Source: Rugosibacter sp. (lineage in GTDB: Bacteria > Pseudomonadota > Gammaproteobacteria > Burkholderiales > Rhodocyclaceae). From it: 10,993 bases of DNA. The stretch lies in NCBI GenBank assembly GCA_023257495.1, contig JALRCC010000164.1, positions 1 to 10,993 of the forward strand, written 5' to 3'. Shown piece by piece: positions 1 through 6,939 of the stretch; positions within the stretch are counted from its first letter, which is position 1, and each line of letters starts with the position of its first letter. A model generated the notes under the pieces. That model did not search any database. It saw nothing but the letters and a program-made list of their open reading frames with translations, and was not told where the DNA came from. A program made the position numbers and the translations under genes.

Positions 1-416
1 ACTGAACCGACTTTGGGCCCGACTTGAGCGAAGGTGGCTTTTTCCGAGGCGATGGTGAAGTCGCAAATCGTGCATAGCACGTTGCCGCCACCCACGGCAT
101 AGCCTTGCACGCGGGCAATCACGGGCTTGGGCACATCACGAATCGCGTTATGCAGCTCTTCAACCGGCAGGCCGACCGTGCCGCGGCCGTCATACTGGCC
201 CTCATGCGCGGATTGATCGCCACCGGTGCAAAAGGCTTTTTCTCCCGCACCAGCCAGCACGATCACGCCAATCTCGCGGGTATAGCCTGCCTTGTTAATC
301 GCGTGGATCAGTTCGTCGCATGTCTTGCCGCGAAACGCATTCATTTTTTCGGGACGGTTGATGGTGATCCACGCCGCGCCATTACGTACCTCATACAGAA
401 TATCTTCGTAGTTCAT
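1..416 (-). CDS. badI: 2-ketocyclohexanecarboxyl-CoA hydrolase, BadI-like (5' part; runs off window)
   Basis: This is an enoyl-CoA hydratase (crotonase) superfamily protein. 138 codons are visible from the ATG whose complement is 414-416, against about 260 in the family. An AGGA (complement of 424-427) sits 7 nt upstream of the start. The N-terminus (MNYEDILYEVRNG), RPEKMNAFRGKTCDEL around residues 21-36, AFCTGGDQ at 61-68, YDGRGTVGLP at 75-84 and the oxyanion-hole stretch GYAVGGGNVL at 105-114 match, as I remember it, R. palustris BadI closely. The GGDQ motif is shared with MenB, the nearest relative. BadI hydrolytically opens the ring of 2-ketocyclohexane-1-carboxyl-CoA to give pimeloyl-CoA in anaerobic benzoate and cyclohexanecarboxylate degradation. 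The divergent MarR gene fits a BadR-type regulator. MenB (naphthoate synthase) is the main alternative, but the RGTVGLP segment favours BadI. The catalytic C-terminal half is not visible. Confidence 0.85.
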   Translation of the reverse strand, partial: MNYEDILYEVRNGAAWITINRPEKMNAFRGKTCDELIHAINKAGYTREIGVIVLAGAGEKAFCTGGDQSAHEGQYDGRGTVGLPVEELHNAIRDVPKPVIARVQGYAVGGGNVLCTICDFTIASEKATFAQVGPKVGS

Positions 417-519
417 GCTGTTGTCCTATATCGATTGAAAAGTTGAGAAGGGAGAACTGTTTTTGCACTAGGTTTTCATGTTTCCAGTATCCTCGTATGC
501 CGCATGGAGTTCTGCGGTC

Positions 520-543
520 TATATGACATCATGTTGTCCTATA
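520..543. promoter_or_regulatory. Candidate MarR-family operator (24-bp imperfect palindrome)
   Basis: The left half TATATGACATCA (520-531) and the right half TGTTGTCCTATA (532-543) are reverse complements at 10 of 12 positions. The site lies between the divergent badI-like and MarR genes. A 13-bp copy of the right half (TGTTGTCCTATAT) recurs at 419-431, over the badI-like ribosome-binding site, and a shorter match to the left half (TATGACA) lies at 577-583. A weak promoter for the MarR gene can be drawn with -35 TTGTCC (534-539) and -10 TATTTC (558-563), so a bound dimer would cover the -35 box. Size and symmetry suit a winged-helix dimer. The link to this particular MarR protein is inferred from position. 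Confidence 0.5.
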
Positions 544-594
544 TTACTGTTTAATCGTATTTCTGCAAGTGTTCGGTATGACAAGATAAATTTC

Positions 595-1104
595 ATGAAA
601 AAAATTGATCAACAAAGCATTGCTGCCCGCATGGCGTTAGCTAACCGGTTGTTCTTTCGCCTGTATCAAAGTGCAAATATGCTGCATAAAACCGGGACTC
701 GGGCAGTTGAGGGGTTGGGTCTCACCACGCAACAATGGGCGGTCTTGGGTGCCTTGTCTCGCCCGGAGGCGGAAGGTGGGATGAGTGTGGGAGATCTGGC
801 GCGCTATCTGCTGGTCAGCCGACAAAGTCTGGCCGGATTGATCAGTCGGATGGAGCGTGACGGTCATCTCAGCAGCGCCCCGGATGGCCGCGACCGGCGT
901 TCGCGGCGGATCACCATGACCGCATCCGGCCATGATGTCTGGAACAATCAGGCCATGGCGAAAATTCATGGCTACTATGACAGGGTGCTTGCCGATTTTT
1001 CGACCAGTGATATGACGCACACTCTGCATTATTTGCTCAAGCTGCTGGACAACATGAAGCAGCTTGACGGTGTCGAGCCTGCGGGTGATGAGGTGCTACA
1101 GTAA
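595..1104 (+). CDS. MarR-family transcriptional regulator (BadR-like by context)
   Basis: A 169-residue winged helix-turn-helix protein from the ATG at 595. The frame stays open up to an ATG at 478, but that extension crosses the palindrome and has no MarR-like sequence, so 595 is preferred although its ribosome-binding site is weak. The N-terminal dimerisation helix covers about 8-40. LTTQQWAVLGAL (43-54) opens the wHTH, SVGDLARYLLVSRQSLAGL (64-82) holds the recognition helix, and DGRDRRSRRI (97-106) is the basic wing. A C-terminal dimerisation helix follows. In R. palustris the MarR protein BadR represses cyclohexanecarboxylate genes and is released by 2-ketocyclohexane-1-carboxyl-CoA, the substrate of BadI. 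Divergence from a badI-like gene makes the same role likely here. The CDF gene starts 3 nt after the stop, so the two are probably co-transcribed. Confidence 0.85.
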   Translation: MKKIDQQSIAARMALANRLFFRLYQSANMLHKTGTRAVEGLGLTTQQWAVLGALSRPEAEGGMSVGDLARYLLVSRQSLAGLISRMERDGHLSSAPDGRDRRSRRITMTASGHDVWNNQAMAKIHGYYDRVLADFSTSDMTHTLHYLLKLLDNMKQLDGVEPAGDEVLQ

Positions 1105-1107
1105 CGC

Positions 1108-2037
1108 ATGCACGATCATCACACACACGGTCATACTCACGACCATACCCATAGTCATACCCACGGCCCGGCGACATTCAATCGCGCTTTCAGTATTGGC
1201 ATCACGCTGAATATTGCGTTTGTCATGATCGAGGCATTCTATGGCTGGCATGCCGGATCACTGGCCTTGCTGGCAGATGCCGGACATAATCTTTCAGATG
1301 TCGCCGGTCTGTTGCTGGCCTGGGGCGCTGTGGCCGCTGGCAGACGAGAGCCCGATGCGCGATACACGTATGGGTGGCAACGCGCATCCATTCTCGCGGC
1401 ATTTACCAATGCTGTTTTATTGTTGGTCGCCATGGGGTCGCTCATATGGGAGGCGGCGCATCGCTTGCATTCACCGGTGCCTGTCGAGGGGATGACGGTA
1501 ATCGTGGTGGCTGCCATCGGTGTAGTGATCAATGGCGTTACCGCCGCACTCTTCATGGCCGGGCGCGAGCATGACATCAACATTCGCGGCGCGTTTGTGC
1601 ACATGGCCGCCGATGCATTGGTATCCCTCGGTGTTGTATTTGCGGGCATGTTGTATCTATGGCAAGGCTGGGCCTGGGTTGATCCGGTAACCAGTCTGGC
1701 CATTGCACTGGTGATCATCATGAGTACCTGGGGCTTGTTTCGTCAGTCGCTGCATTTGTTGTTTGACGGTGTACCCGATGGGATTGATCTTGCCGCCGTG
1801 GATGCCTTGTTGCACAGCCAGCCCGGTGTGACGGAGGTACATGACTTGCATGTCTGGGCGATGAGCACAACAGAGTGCGCGCTAACGGCTCATCTTGTGA
1901 TGCCCGCCGGACATCCGGGAGATGCGGCGCTTGAGGCGATAGCTGGCGCGTTGCAACGTGATTTTTCGATTACACATCCTACCTTGCAAATTGAACTTGA
2001 AAGTCACGATCATGGTTGTCACGCAACAATCACTTGA
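1108..2037 (+). CDS. Cation diffusion facilitator (CDF) family metal exporter, CzcD/ZitB type
   Basis: A 309-residue inner-membrane metal/proton antiporter that would export Zn(II), Cd(II) or Co(II) from the cytoplasm. Residues 2-19 are a His/Asp/Thr-rich tail with nine histidines, a likely metal sensor or buffer. Six transmembrane segments span about 25-215. The transport site is visible as H60-x3-D64 in TM2 (DAGHNLSDV) and H165-x3-D169 in TM5 (HMAADALVS); the HxxxD/HxxxD pattern is typical of Zn-transporting ZitB/CzcD/ZnT members. The C-terminal cytoplasmic domain (~222-300) includes VHDLHVWAMS at 244-253, conserved in this family, and a His/Cys-containing tail. The start lies 3 nt after the MarR stop, with GAGG in the MarR 3' end as ribosome-binding site, which implies coupled translation. 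A metal exporter under an aromatic-acid type regulator is an unexpected pairing. Confidence 0.93.
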   Translation: MHDHHTHGHTHDHTHSHTHGPATFNRAFSIGITLNIAFVMIEAFYGWHAGSLALLADAGHNLSDVAGLLLAWGAVAAGRREPDARYTYGWQRASILAAFTNAVLLLVAMGSLIWEAAHRLHSPVPVEGMTVIVVAAIGVVINGVTAALFMAGREHDINIRGAFVHMAADALVSLGVVFAGMLYLWQGWAWVDPVTSLAIALVIIMSTWGLFRQSLHLLFDGVPDGIDLAAVDALLHSQPGVTEVHDLHVWAMSTTECALTAHLVMPAGHPGDAALEAIAGALQRDFSITHPTLQIELESHDHGCHATIT

Positions 2038-2092
2038 TTAAAAAGCCGACGCTGGTGATACAGAGAATACAATATGGCAAATACATTTAAAA

Positions 2093-2097
2093 AGGAG
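2093..2097 (+). promoter_or_regulatory. Shine-Dalgarno AGGAG that fixes a TTG start for the SDR gene
   Basis: AGGAG lies 6 nt before TTG at 2104. The in-frame ATG at 2074 has only a weak purine run before it, and this strong site would fall inside its reading frame. The TTG is therefore the better start. Confidence 0.65.
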
Positions 2098-2103
2098 AAA
2101 ATC

Positions 2104-2871
2104 TTGACTACTGAATCAAACAATCCCCGTGAATTAGCTGTTATGGTGGGTGCTACCGGCGCGTTAGGAAAATTTGTCGCACGTCGGCTGGTGGCTTCAG
2201 GCCTGGATCTGTTAGCTGTCGGACGATCAGAAAAAGAGCTCAAGTCGCTAAGCGAGAGTTCCCCTCATATTCGTTATTGCGTGGCGGACATCAGTGAGGA
2301 TTCCTCTATCGAGACAATTGCGCAACATGTGGATAAAACCGTGCGCATGGCCATTCATGCGCCGGGCGTGCCGGTGGCCGGTGGCGTGTTAGAGGCGAGC
2401 CCGCTGGTGTTGGGACAGGCGGTTAACATTAAAGCCGGAGGCATGCTGCGCCTTTTTCGCGCGGTGGAAAGCCACTTGGTGCGTGGCTCGCGGCTCGTTG
2501 CCGTAGGCGGGCATTACGGTTTTGAGCCCACAGCTTATGCTGCAACAGCAGGTGTGGCTAATGCCGCGCTCACTAATTTAATGCGCCAATTGAGCTGGGC
2601 ACTGGGCGACCGCGGCGTTACTGCGCATCTGGTTGCACCCGGCCCGGCAGAAACCGAACGCCTCCACGCCATTGCAACAACAAATGCAGCAAAGCGGGGG
2701 GTGACACCTGACGTGGTGCTCGATGAAATCCGTCAGCAGTCAGCTATCCACGCCTTTACTTTGCCGGAGCAAGTAGCATGGGGCATCTGCCTGCTTTTAG
2801 CCCCTGAAGCCGATGCCATGGCCGGCTCATCCTTGATGCTGGATTCTGGTCGGCGTCACGGTTTGCCGTAA
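2104..2871 (+). CDS. SDR-family (Rossmann) protein with degenerate active site
   Basis: A 255-residue short-chain dehydrogenase/reductase fold protein starting at TTG 2104 (see the AGGAG entry); an ATG at 2074 would add 10 residues. The dinucleotide-binding turn is VGATGALGKF (15-24), followed by the beta-2/alpha-C segment AVGRSEKEL, the acidic AD at 61-62, VNIKAG (107-112) with the structural Asn, and APGPAETERL (178-187), which matches the SDR PG motif after beta-6. The active site is abnormal. The tetrad Tyr is present (Y145), but the Lys four residues later is Ala (YAATA, 145-149), no Ser is seen in VAVGGHYG before it, and NNAG is replaced by HAPG (85-88). Classical oxidoreductase chemistry is therefore doubtful. 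The gene sits 19 nt upstream of the duplicated tautomerase, probably in the same operon. It might be a non-redox SDR or a binding protein; the substrate is unknown. Confidence 0.85.
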   Translation: MTTESNNPRELAVMVGATGALGKFVARRLVASGLDLLAVGRSEKELKSLSESSPHIRYCVADISEDSSIETIAQHVDKTVRMAIHAPGVPVAGGVLEASPLVLGQAVNIKAGGMLRLFRAVESHLVRGSRLVAVGGHYGFEPTAYAATAGVANAALTNLMRQLSWALGDRGVTAHLVAPGPAETERLHAIATTNAAKRGVTPDVVLDEIRQQSAIHAFTLPEQVAWGICLLLAPEADAMAGSSLMLDSGRRHGLP

Positions 2872-2890
2872 AAATTTCAAGGAGATCAGT

Positions 2891-3334
2891 ATGCCTGTTG
2901 CTCATATCAACGTATTGCAAGGCCATTCGAAAGACGTTTTAAAACGTGTGATTCGTGATGTTTCAACGGTTATGGTCGAGGTGCTCGCGGCACCCAAAGA
3001 TCGGTTGGAGATCTGGGTTACCGAGATTGATCCTGATCTTTGGGGTATCGCGGGCGAGCCTGCCAGTGAGGTTTTAAAAACCCGGCCGCGTGGCCAGGTT
3101 GAGATGCCGTATATCGAAATGGTCCTGATGGAAGGGCGCAGCCTGGCGCAACATCATCAATTGATTGCTGCCGTGACGGATGTGATTGAAAAAAACTTGG
3201 GCACAGAACGAAATCGTATCCGGGTGCATATTGCCAACTGCACGCCGGATCACTGGGGCATTGGCGGCATTCCTGCTGCGATCAGTAGAAAAGCAGAAAT
3301 CGAAGCGCGTAAGATCGAAGTGGGCGGCGCTTAA
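2891..3334 (+). CDS. Tautomerase-superfamily protein made of two fused 4-OT-like domains
   Basis: A 147-residue protein with AAGGAG 6 nt before the ATG. It contains two copies of a 4-oxalocrotonate tautomerase-like beta-alpha-beta unit at a constant offset of 71 residues: P2 (MPVAHINVLQG) matches P73 (MPYIEMVLMEG), and W51-G-I-A-G matches W122-G-I-G-G. After methionine removal P2 would be the N-terminal catalytic proline typical of the superfamily. P73 is internal, so its amine is blocked and the second domain cannot use the same chemistry. Fused 4-OTs are a known subgroup (the cis-CaaD, MSAD and CHMI families are also two-unit proteins of about 120-150 residues). The substrate cannot be told from sequence. 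The nearby SDR and ring-cleavage genes suggest a role in degrading a cyclic or unsaturated acid. Confidence 0.85.
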   Translation: MPVAHINVLQGHSKDVLKRVIRDVSTVMVEVLAAPKDRLEIWVTEIDPDLWGIAGEPASEVLKTRPRGQVEMPYIEMVLMEGRSLAQHHQLIAAVTDVIEKNLGTERNRIRVHIANCTPDHWGIGGIPAAISRKAEIEARKIEVGGA

Positions 3335-3353
3335 CCCTTGTGAAGGGAAGTCA

Positions 3354-4757
3354 ATGAAACTTTCATTCTATGGTGCGGCGCGCGGTGTTACTGGCTCTTG
3401 CTATCTTGTTGAGAGCGCAGGCAAGCGACTCCTCATTGATTGCGGTTTATATCAAGGCGGTCGTGAATTAAGCGAGGAAAATGTAGCGCCCTTCGGTTTT
3501 GACGCCGCGGCGATTGATTTTGTTTTGCTCACCCATGCGCACCTTGATCATTGCGGCAGGCTGCCTTTGCTCGCCAAGCGCGGGTTTCACGGTGAAATCA
3601 TTACCACCGCCGCGAGCCGCGAACTGGCGAAAGTGGTGATGCTCGATTCTGCCCATCTGCAAGAAGAAGATGCGCGTTGGCAATCCCGCAAACTCATGCG
3701 CCAAAACAAAGACAAGGGAGAGTTGCCGCAGCCACTGTATACCCAGCTTGATACCCTCAATTGTCTGGATTATTTCGGCCGCACAGCGCATTACAACCAG
3801 CCTATGGTCATCGCACAAGGCATCACCGCCACTTTCCTTGATGCGGGCCATATCCTGGGTTCGGCCAGTATTCATTTGCAGATTGAGGATGAGGGCGAAA
3901 AACGCAGCATTGTTTTTTCTGGCGACATTGGCAACGCAAAGCGGCCGATATTGCGCGACCCCACGCCGCCGCCCATCAGTGATGTGGTGGTTATGGAAAC
4001 AACCTATGGCGACCGGCTGCACAAACCACTTGAGCCCTCTATCGAAGAACTTTATCAAGCCATTGAAGAGACTTTCCGCCGTGGCGGCAATGTCATTATT
4101 CCGACCTTTGCATTAGAGCGCGCGCAAGAGATTCTTTTTTATTTGCGTGCCGGCGTTGAAAGCGGCCGGTTACGGCACAACGTGCAAGTCTTTCTTGATT
4201 CGCCGATGGCGATTTCAGCCACTGAAATTTTTCGTCGTCATCCGGAATGTTTCGATGCGGAAACGAGAACACTATTTGATTCCGGGCAAGACCCTTTTTC
4301 TTTACCGGGACTGCATTTCACGCACGAGTCATCGGAATCCATGGCGCTTAACGCAATTACCAGCGGGGCAGTGATTCTGGCTGGCTCGGGCATGGCCACT
4401 GGCGGACGGGTGCGACATCACCTGAAACATAATTTGTGGCGCGAAAACTCGAGTGTCGTGTTTGTTGGTTTTGCTGCCCAGGGCACGTTGGCGCGGCGCA
4501 TTGTCGATGGTGCCAAAACAGTCACCCTGTTTGGCGAAGAGATTTTGGTGCGAGCGAAAATTTATACCATCAATGGATTTTCAGCACATGCCGATTGTGA
4601 TGAGCTTTTGGCCTGGCATCAACATAGCTGTGCCCCGCGTACTTTTCTGGTCCATGGTGAAGAGGCGGTGATGCAAAAGTTTTCCATGCGACTTTCCTTG
4701 CAAAGTCCGGATACGCATATCGAGCAGCCTGAATTGGGCCAGACTTTTAATTTGTAA
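3354..4757 (+). CDS. MBL-fold beta-CASP RNA nuclease/hydrolase
   Basis: A 467-residue metallo-beta-lactamase protein of the beta-CASP group (RNA-processing exonuclease type, related to Ysh1/CPSF73 and bacterial homologues). The start is ATG 3354 with AAGGGA (3343-3348) before it; the frame is open further upstream into the tautomerase gene but that part is not conserved. Visible metal ligands are H61-x-H63-x-D65-H66 (LTHAHLDHCG), H166 (DAGHILGSA) and D191 (SGDIG). The beta-CASP motifs are ETTYGDR (215-221), LDSPMA (281-286), GSGMATGGR (344-352) and GFSAHAD (408-414). The C-terminal RMMBL segment ends with FLVHGE (431-436). Members act as endo- or 5'-exonucleases on RNA in the cytoplasm. It is not the RNase J form, since the short C-terminal domain of RNase J is lacking. 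The gene is 19 nt downstream of the tautomerase, which suggests co-transcription rather than a shared pathway. Confidence 0.92.
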   Translation: MKLSFYGAARGVTGSCYLVESAGKRLLIDCGLYQGGRELSEENVAPFGFDAAAIDFVLLTHAHLDHCGRLPLLAKRGFHGEIITTAASRELAKVVMLDSAHLQEEDARWQSRKLMRQNKDKGELPQPLYTQLDTLNCLDYFGRTAHYNQPMVIAQGITATFLDAGHILGSASIHLQIEDEGEKRSIVFSGDIGNAKRPILRDPTPPPISDVVVMETTYGDRLHKPLEPSIEELYQAIEETFRRGGNVIIPTFALERAQEILFYLRAGVESGRLRHNVQVFLDSPMAISATEIFRRHPECFDAETRTLFDSGQDPFSLPGLHFTHESSESMALNAITSGAVILAGSGMATGGRVRHHLKHNLWRENSSVVFVGFAAQGTLARRIVDGAKTVTLFGEEILVRAKIYTINGFSAHADCDELLAWHQHSCAPRTFLVHGEEAVMQKFSMRLSLQSPDTHIEQPELGQTFNL

Positions 4758-4801
4758 ATTCGGTCGCATATAGCTTCGATAAACCTTTTCAGGAAATGGT
4801 C

Positions 4802-5803
4802 ATGGAGTTCAAGGATTACTACAAAATCATGGGCGTTGAGCGCAACGCAACGCAGGATGACATCAAGCGAGCCTATCGCCAGCTGGCGCGAAAATATCAT
4901 CCGGATGTCAGTAAAGAAGCAGATGCCGAGGCACGCTTCAAGGAATTAGGCGAGGCGTATGAGGCGTTAAAAGACCCGGAAAAACGTGCGGCCTATGATC
5001 GCCTGGGTGCTCATTGGACAGGTGGGCAGGAGTTTCGTCCGCCACCGGACTGGAACCAGGGGTTCGAGTTTTCTGGTGGCGGGTTTACTGGCGGGGCGGG
5101 TGGTGATGGCGCAGATTACAGCGAGTTTTTTGAGCAGCTGTTTGGCCGTGCCACGCAAAGCCGAGGCGCACCCCATGGCGCATCTCATGGCTCATTCCGG
5201 GGCGGGGCAGGCCACGCGCATGGCACTGATCGTCATGCCAAAGTGCTGATTGATCTGGAAGATGCTTATCACGGTGCCACCCGCATGATTGTTCTGCATG
5301 TGCCAGAAACGGATGCGCAAGGCCATACGGCTTTACGTGAACAAAAACTGAATGTAGCCATTCCGCGAGGTGTTCGTGCAGGGCAAAACATACGGCTCAC
5401 CGGGCAGGGCGCACCGGGTATCGGCCAGGGCAAAGCCGGGGATCTGTACCTGGAAATTGAATTTCGACCGCATCCGTACTATCGGGTGGATCAACGTGAT
5501 GTCATGCTTGATTTGCCCCTGGCACCATGGGAAGCTGCCTTGGGCGCTGTCGTCACAGTGCCTACACCGAACGGTTCGGTTGAGCTCAAGATTCCGGCGG
5601 GGTCTGCACCCGGTGCCAAATTACGCTTGAAAGGCCGAGGTATTCCGGCGGCTTTGGCAGGTGGCGTGGCGGGTGATTTTTATGCGGTATTGCAAATTGC
5701 CTTGCCACCAGCAACGGATGAGGCGGCTCAGGTGGTTTATAGTGACATGGCAAAACAGTTCCACGGGTTTAACCCGCGCGCGAAATTAGGGGTCTCATCA
5801 TGA
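4802..5803 (+). CDS. cbpA: Curved-DNA-binding J-domain co-chaperone CbpA
   Basis: A 333-residue class B (type II) DnaJ homologue. ATG 4802 is chosen over ATG 4796 because AGGA (4791-4794) is 7 nt from the former and only 1 nt from the latter. The J-domain (1-70) has the HPD motif at 33-35, needed to stimulate DnaK ATPase. A Gly/Phe-rich linker follows (about 73-140), with a His/Gly-rich stretch (GAPHGASHGSFRGG, 122-135). There is no Cys-rich zinc finger. Two beta-sandwich C-terminal domains hold VAIPRGVRAGQNIRLTGQG (185-203) and LKIPAGSAPGAKLRLKGRG (262-280). CbpA binds curved DNA in the nucleoid and works with DnaK, usually in stationary phase or stress. Its stop overlaps the start of cbpM by 4 nt. 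Confidence 0.95.
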   Translation: MEFKDYYKIMGVERNATQDDIKRAYRQLARKYHPDVSKEADAEARFKELGEAYEALKDPEKRAAYDRLGAHWTGGQEFRPPPDWNQGFEFSGGGFTGGAGGDGADYSEFFEQLFGRATQSRGAPHGASHGSFRGGAGHAHGTDRHAKVLIDLEDAYHGATRMIVLHVPETDAQGHTALREQKLNVAIPRGVRAGQNIRLTGQGAPGIGQGKAGDLYLEIEFRPHPYYRVDQRDVMLDLPLAPWEAALGAVVTVPTPNGSVELKIPAGSAPGAKLRLKGRGIPAALAGGVAGDFYAVLQIALPPATDEAAQVVYSDMAKQFHGFNPRAKLGVSS

Positions 5804-6111
5804 ACAGGCAGTCAGGAATCGAAGGCGTCATTCTTGAAGAACTGACGGAGCTGACGTTAGCCGATGTTTGTCGAGCCTGCACAACACACGCTGAAAGCAT
5901 TATCGAGCTGGTCGATGAGGGCATCATCACGCCGCTGGGTGATGCACCGCAGCGCTGGGTTTTTACCGGCGTGCATCTGCGTCGTGCGCGTGTGGTGTTG
6001 CGTTTGCAAAGCGATCTGGGCGTTAACCGTGCGGGGGCCGCGCTGGCTGTGCAACTACTCGAAGAAATAGATGCGCTACGCACGAAATTGCGGGCGCTTG
6101 AAGGCGTATAG
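5800..6111 (+). CDS. cbpM: Chaperone modulator CbpM
   Basis: A 103-residue MerR-like helical protein that binds the J-domain of CbpA and inhibits its DnaK co-chaperone and DNA-binding activities. Features of the family are LTLADVCRACTTHAESIIELVDEGII (about 18-43), the aromatic QRWVFTGVHLRRA (51-63), and the long C-terminal helix LQSDLGVNRAGAALAVQLLEEIDALR, which matches the CbpM pattern D-L-x-V-N-x-x-G-x-x-L-x-L. The ATGA overlap with cbpA ensures coupled synthesis of the two partners. Function is assigned from the family plus the neighbour and is a confident call. Confidence 0.92.
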   Translation: MNRQSGIEGVILEELTELTLADVCRACTTHAESIIELVDEGIITPLGDAPQRWVFTGVHLRRARVVLRLQSDLGVNRAGAALAVQLLEEIDALRTKLRALEGV

Positions 6112-6148
6112 TTTTTCTGTTGTGCTGTCGTGTTTGTAATATTTACAG

Positions 6149-6201
6149 GGTTCAATGAGTTTCCACTAAGTTTCCACTAAGTTTCCAATGAGTTTCATTT
6201 G
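6149..6201. repeat. 11-bp tandem repeat, about 4.5 imperfect copies
   Basis: TTTCCACTAAG occurs twice in tandem (6160-6170, 6171-6181), followed by TTTCCAATGAG (6182-6192). It is flanked by partial copies GGTTCAATGAG (6149-6159) and TTTCATTTG (6193-6201). The array lies in the gap between cbpM and the phasin-like gene and is followed by an AT-rich run that leads to that gene's ribosome-binding site. The 11-bp period is about one helical turn, so it could present repeated sites on one DNA face or cause curvature. No known binding site was recognised. Confidence 0.7.
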
Positions 6202-6237
6202 TTTAATTAACTAATCTAATCAAAGGAGCAAGGGATC

Positions 6238-6939
6238 ATGGCTACGCAGAAAAAGAATGCACAAAATGACGCGCTGGAAAGCCACATACGGCAGGTTGTT
6301 GCACAAGGCACAGACGTACAGGCAGCCGTGCACAAACTCACGCTGGACGCGATGAGCAACCATGCACTGAGTCTGGAATCCATCGGTCGCATCATGCATG
6401 CGGTGGTGCAGGGCACGCGCGATGGCGTGCAAGAAGAACTGGATAAAACCAAAGTTCAGGCAAGCGCGGCCCAGGCGCGCATGAAGGAAGCGGTTTCCGG
6501 GCTGGATGCGGCACTGACGCAATTTGCTGTCACGACAAAACTGGCGGTAGAAGAAGCCGCAGGCAAAGCACAAAAATTTTCCAGCCAGGATATGGCGAAA
6601 ACGCGCGCTGACCTGGAAAGCCTGGAGGCGCTGTTTCTGGAAACCATGAAAACCTCTGCTGCGGCAACGCGCGGGTTGGCCTCGGACATGCTGGCAGATA
6701 TGGTCAGCCATGCCCGCCGCACGGGCACCGCCGTGGGGGAGCAGATCAAAGCCACGCTGGAAACTTTTACTCAGCAAATGACCGCTGTTAGCAAGGCACA
6801 AATGGACACAGGGATGCAGCTTGCGCAAACCACTGCCGACATGATGCGTAAAGCCGCGGTGGGCATGTTCACCGGCATGGCTGATCGCGTAAAACACGCT
6901 GCAGCAGCTTATAAGGTGCCACCCAGCAAGGACGACTGA
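6238..6939 (+). CDS. Phasin-like / DUF6781-like all-helical protein
   Basis: A 233-residue soluble protein with a good ribosome-binding site (AAGGAG about 9 nt before the ATG, plus AGGG closer in). It has no signal peptide or transmembrane segment. It is Ala-, Lys-, Glu-, Met- and Gln-rich with long amphipathic helices across its length: DALESHIRQVVAQG near the start, then a repeating hydrophobic pattern from about 60 to 220 ending in VKHAAAAYKVPPSKDD. This composition resembles polyhydroxyalkanoate granule phasins, and I recall a DUF6781 family of this type in betaproteobacteria, but I cannot confirm membership. The patatin gene overlaps its stop by 1 nt (TGATG), so the two are one translational unit. 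A granule- or membrane-surface protein working with a lipase is a reasonable guess. Alternatives are a chemoreceptor-like coiled coil or an apolipoprotein-like protein. Confidence 0.8.
   Translation: MATQKKNAQNDALESHIRQVVAQGTDVQAAVHKLTLDAMSNHALSLESIGRIMHAVVQGTRDGVQEELDKTKVQASAAQARMKEAVSGLDAALTQFAVTTKLAVEEAAGKAQKFSSQDMAKTRADLESLEALFLETMKTSAAATRGLASDMLADMVSHARRTGTAVGEQIKATLETFTQQMTAVSKAQMDTGMQLAQTTADMMRKAAVGMFTGMADRVKHAAAAYKVPPSKDD

Noticed and set aside
105..446. 113-residue plus-strand open frame
   Set aside because: It is antisense to the well-matched BadI-like gene and shows no family features.
478..594. 39-residue N-terminal extension of the MarR protein
   Set aside because: It crosses the palindromic operator, has no MarR-like residues, and would make an unusually long N-terminus.
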